The notes below the pieces were generated by a model. It did no database searches, was not told the origin of the DNA, and was given only the letters and a program-made list of their open reading frames with translations. Shown in pieces: positions 61,078-64,000 of a stretch of 64,000 bases of DNA. Source of the stretch: CAKZLS01 sp963771545 (GTDB taxonomy: Bacteria > Pseudomonadota > Alphaproteobacteria > Rhodospirillales > Defluviicoccaceae); the NCBI GenBank assembly GCA_963771545.1, contig CAVYTX010000002.1, forward strand, positions 372,001-436,000, read 5' to 3'. How positions within the stretch are numbered: the first letter of the stretch is position 1; every line of letters starts with the position of its first letter. The translations under genes and the position numbers were made by a program.

Positions 61078-63886
61078 ATGCGCGTTACAACGGTCGCAGT
61101 GACTGCTTTCTTTTTCTCGATTGGTGCGCCATGCGCCGGTACACCCGAGGTGCTTTTAAGCCCATATCACCAGAGCCCCGTGGGCGGTGACCCAGGCGAT
61201 TTGTTGTCGATTTCAGGAGCGGGTTTCGAGACAGGAGCGAAAGTCGTCTACGTGAGAGGCGCAGGGACGCCTCCGAGTGTGCCGCCGAGCATTCCGCCAG
61301 CGAATTCCCCGGATGCAGGGTTTCTTGACGTCATCGAAGCGGCGACGCGGCCGGACGGCATCACCGTGCGGCTCGCCAAGGAGATGATTAAAGATTTCGA
61401 CCTACGCACTATGGGTGAGAAACTACGATAGCCACTGGAGCAAACCGCTATTAATCAACGATGTGCGCCCACTTTGGGTATCGCCCGCGCGCATTTACGC
61501 CAGCAAGCCCCTTGCCGACGGTATGGAACGCGTGTTCAAGGTGGTCGGGCGAAACCTCCATCCCGCACCGGGAAAAACGACCCAGGTGCGGCTGGTCGGG
61601 CCGACAACCTTAACCTTTACTGCTGAAAACGACGGGGATCAGGCAACGCGGGTCGAGCACTTCGTTGCGCGCGTTGTCCTTTCTGACCTGCCCGTCGGCA
61701 CGTACAGAGTTGAGGTTTCGCGCGAAGGCTTGACCTGGGTTCCGATGGGCGACGCAGCGCTGACGGTGGATCCCGATCCGCCTCAAAAAAAGGCTTTCTT
61801 CGTTTCGGAGTTCAAGACGCCGACCGATCCATGCCTGCCCGATGGCAACGATGACCACCCCGGAATTGACGACACCGGATGTATCGTTCGCGCCATCAAC
61901 GCGGCGGCTGCCGCAACCCCCTCGGTGGTCGTGTTTGGCGCTGGCCAATGGGACGTCCGCTTCGAGGGGCCGGATTACTACGAGACAAAATGGGGTTCTA
62001 ACGGCATCGAGGTTCCCAAAGGCGTAAGCCTCATGGGACGAAGCAAGGAGCTTACGAAAATCGTCAAGGCTCTGGCTGATCCTTTGCCGGAGGACTATCA
62101 ATGGCGAAGGTGCAACGAATGGGCCGTCCCTAAACCGCCCGGATGCGCTGAAGACTTTACTAACGGTAAAGGCGTACTTTCAGCCCTGTTCACGCTTCAC
62201 GGCGAACAATCCATTAGCGGTATCCACTTCCATCACAAGACACGCAACGGAATTGAATTGACACTGCGCCTAGGCCACCAGTTTGGTTTAAATTTCGGGT
62301 TACAAGAAAAAGATGACCTGCGCGTAAGTAACGTCAAAATATTTGACAATACATTTACGGGTATGGTTACAGTGATTTCGTCGGAGTTGGACGTAATTCG
62401 CTTGGTTGTTTGGGGCAATGACTTGCAGGCTTATGCCGTGAACATACACACCGGCCCACCGGGCAACCCAAACAATCTCCAAAATTTTGATCCCTTTCCC
62501 CATTTGGTTCTCAGGGATTCAATTATTTCTGGAAATACGTTCCTGCCGGGCGACTACAACAACCCAAATTTGCAGTCGGGAGTTTTAGCCACTGCCATCG
62601 GCGCGTCGGAGAAACTGGATTTTAGTGACAACGTTGCCGACGGTCTGGTCAACGGGGGCTGGCGCGCTGGTTTCTTTTGGCACACGGGGTTCAACCAAGA
62701 GAAGGTTCTCGTTTCGCGGAACCGGCTTTCTTGCACCGGCGACAAGGCAGGTGACGGCGAAGCAATTGTGTTCGATGCCAATTACCACGACACGGCGTTT
62801 TACAATCTCGCCCCGGTAAAGAGTGCTTCGCCGACAGCGGTAACCATCAATGCTGAATTAAGCGAACAGCTTGCGAATTACTACAAAGAGTTCTGGGTTC
62901 AGGTGGTTAAGGGCAAAGGGGTGGGACAGTCACGCAAGATTGTCTCGTATCAGGTCAACGCCGGAGAGGTCACGTTGCAGGTTGCCCCAAAGTGGGACAT
63001 CGTTCCCGACCCGGCGACCAGCAAGATCATGATCGGTGAGGCCGTGTGGCAGGCGATTGTCGTCGATAATTTTGCCGACAACCGGGCGGTGATCACGGAG
63101 CGCCAGGGTTGCTCACACAATAACCCCAACGGCGAGGAACCAGGCATGATCGCGTTCACCAGCAACACGATTGACTCCAGCATTTGGAATAACCGCATGC
63201 TGGGGACGGGCGGGGTGATCGCATCAACTAGTCAACATTTCGACGGCTACTCAATGGGGTGCAAGTTATTATTCCCGATCGCTGGGGTATGCTCATGCTC
63301 CTGCGCGAGCGTACCATCCCCTTCTTGTCCGGCCCCTTCTTGTCCGGGAGCATGCGAGTGCCTGAGCGACCTATGCTATGGCATCAAGAGAGCCTTTTTT
63401 TCCTATTTCAACGATGTCCGTTATAACTTCATCGACCGTAGCGTACCAGAGATCGACCCTCGCGCACCAGGGGTGGGCAAACCCCACAAGTTTGGGGGAA
63501 TCCAGATCGGCTTCTCCAGTCATCACACTGCAGAGAGCGCCGTTCTCATCAAGAATTTGACGATTGCCAAAAACAGGCTCTTTAAATCTTGGTACGATGT
63601 CCTTTTGAGTGGCAATTGCGATGGCAATCATGAACCCATCGATCATCACCAGTATGGCGCCGTCATGGCGGACGGATACAACAACTGGGCATCATACCCC
63701 GATTTGGTGAGAGGCTTGGTCATAACCAACAATGTCATTAAGTATGTTCCACAAGGGATTGATCTGGGAAATAAAGCGATCAGTAAGGCTGTTGTCGACG
63801 GCAACGTGCTCACAGAGATCTCGGGAGAATGTATATTCGACGACGCAACGGACACCGTTGAACAGAACAACTCATGCAGCCCTTGA
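61078..63886 (+). CDS. Secreted beta-helix (pectin-lyase-like) protein, one frameshift
   Basis: Signal peptide RVTTVAVTAFFFSIGAPCAG precedes a TIG/Ig-like domain (SPVGGDPGDLLSISGAGFETGAKVVYVRG). A one-base insertion at 61402 breaks the frame; removing it gives DYALWVRNYDSHWSKPLLINDVRPLWVSPARIY. The rest is a right-handed beta-helix (SISGIHFHHKTRNGIEL, VSNVKIFDNTFTGMVTVISSELDVIRLVVWGNDLQA, DSIISGNTFLPG, LTIAKNRLFKSWYDVLLSGN). A dense cysteine loop (SCSCASVPSPSCPAPSCPGACECLSDLC) sits before the last part. Beta-helix proteins of this kind are often polysaccharide lyases or surface adhesins; no catalytic residues could be assigned. Confidence 0.8.
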
Positions 63887-64000
63887 CCCTGCCTCTTGCC
63901 CCTTGAACCGCCCTACGCAGGCTTGCGCAGGACAATTGTCCCGATTTCAGGCAACGTGTTGACAGGCGCGAATCGGAAAAAGCCATCACAGCTAACTGCA
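63887..64000. other. 3' end of window, no gene seen
   Basis: Short non-coding stretch after the beta-helix gene. A small palindrome GGACAATTGTCC lies at 63929-63942. Confidence 0.4.

Noticed and set aside
1..64000. tRNA, rRNA and CRISPR elements
   Set aside because: No recognisable tRNA cloverleaf, rRNA or CRISPR repeat could be identified by reading either strand.

Overview
The window looks like part of an alphaproteobacterial chromosome, probably Rhodospirillales-like (inference). It is GC-rich with short AT-rich promoter islands. It carries a Cpa-type Tad pilus locus, an LdtR-like MarR regulator, PEP-CTERM-type (VPLPA/VPLPG) sorting tails and several amide/branched-chain amino-acid type ABC transporter genes. 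No rRNA, tRNA or CRISPR array was recognised.

Layout. 1-11.3 kb is mixed housekeeping and accessory DNA: a TacA/TacT-type toxin-antitoxin pair with a frameshifted toxin, a lone hypothetical gene bounded by REP-like motifs, an SpoIIAA-like/DUF4336 pair, a geranylgeranyl-reductase-like oxidoreductase coupled to cyclopropane fatty acid synthase, a DUF1194 protein with a VPLPG tail, an ISAs1 remnant and a cold-shock gene. 11.3-21.5 kb holds a second VPLPA-CTERM protein, the Kup potassium transporter, a FAD monooxygenase, an O-methyltransferase, a LivH permease with an unusual lipoprotein-like N-terminus, and a minus-strand run of FAH-family protein, CpdA-like phosphodiesterase, HemN and a FecR-domain protein. 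21.8-38.1 kb is the Tad locus: two TadE-like pseudopilins on the plus strand, then a chimeric IS256/ISAs1 scar, then tadG, a small secreted protein, tadC, tadB, cpaF, cpaE, cpaD, cpaC, cpaB, cpaA, flp, a secreted protein and tadD on the minus strand. 38.2-44.6 kb has the LdtR-like regulator, badI (alicyclic/aromatic acid ring cleavage) and a divergent ABC transporter (binding protein, fused LivH-LivM, LivG, LivF), which may import an alicyclic or aromatic acid (inference).

45-64 kb is accessory DNA: a giant RTX protein (about 1,930 residues) with a near-identical internal 1.2 kb duplication. A patchwork of single-gene modules follows (truncated PilZ, HigBA, PilZ, REP-associated transposase), separated by a 20-bp motif, consensus GACGGGGTCAGAGTCGATTG. 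Next come CreA and a secreted LamG/repeat/M23-like protein cut by a complete IS21 element with an 8-bp target duplication. The window ends with a secreted beta-helix (pectin-lyase-like) protein.

Caveat: at least ten single-base frameshifts break otherwise well-conserved genes (tacT, livH, cpaD, cpaC twice, the binding protein twice, RTX, LamG/M23, beta-helix). At least four fall in short homopolymers, so base-calling or assembly error is a serious alternative to real decay. The best candidates for something not yet described are the REP-bounded module array, the helically phased GTCGTC box arrays with a perfect palindrome in two convergent intergenic regions, and the LamG domain split by an inserted tandem-repeat domain.
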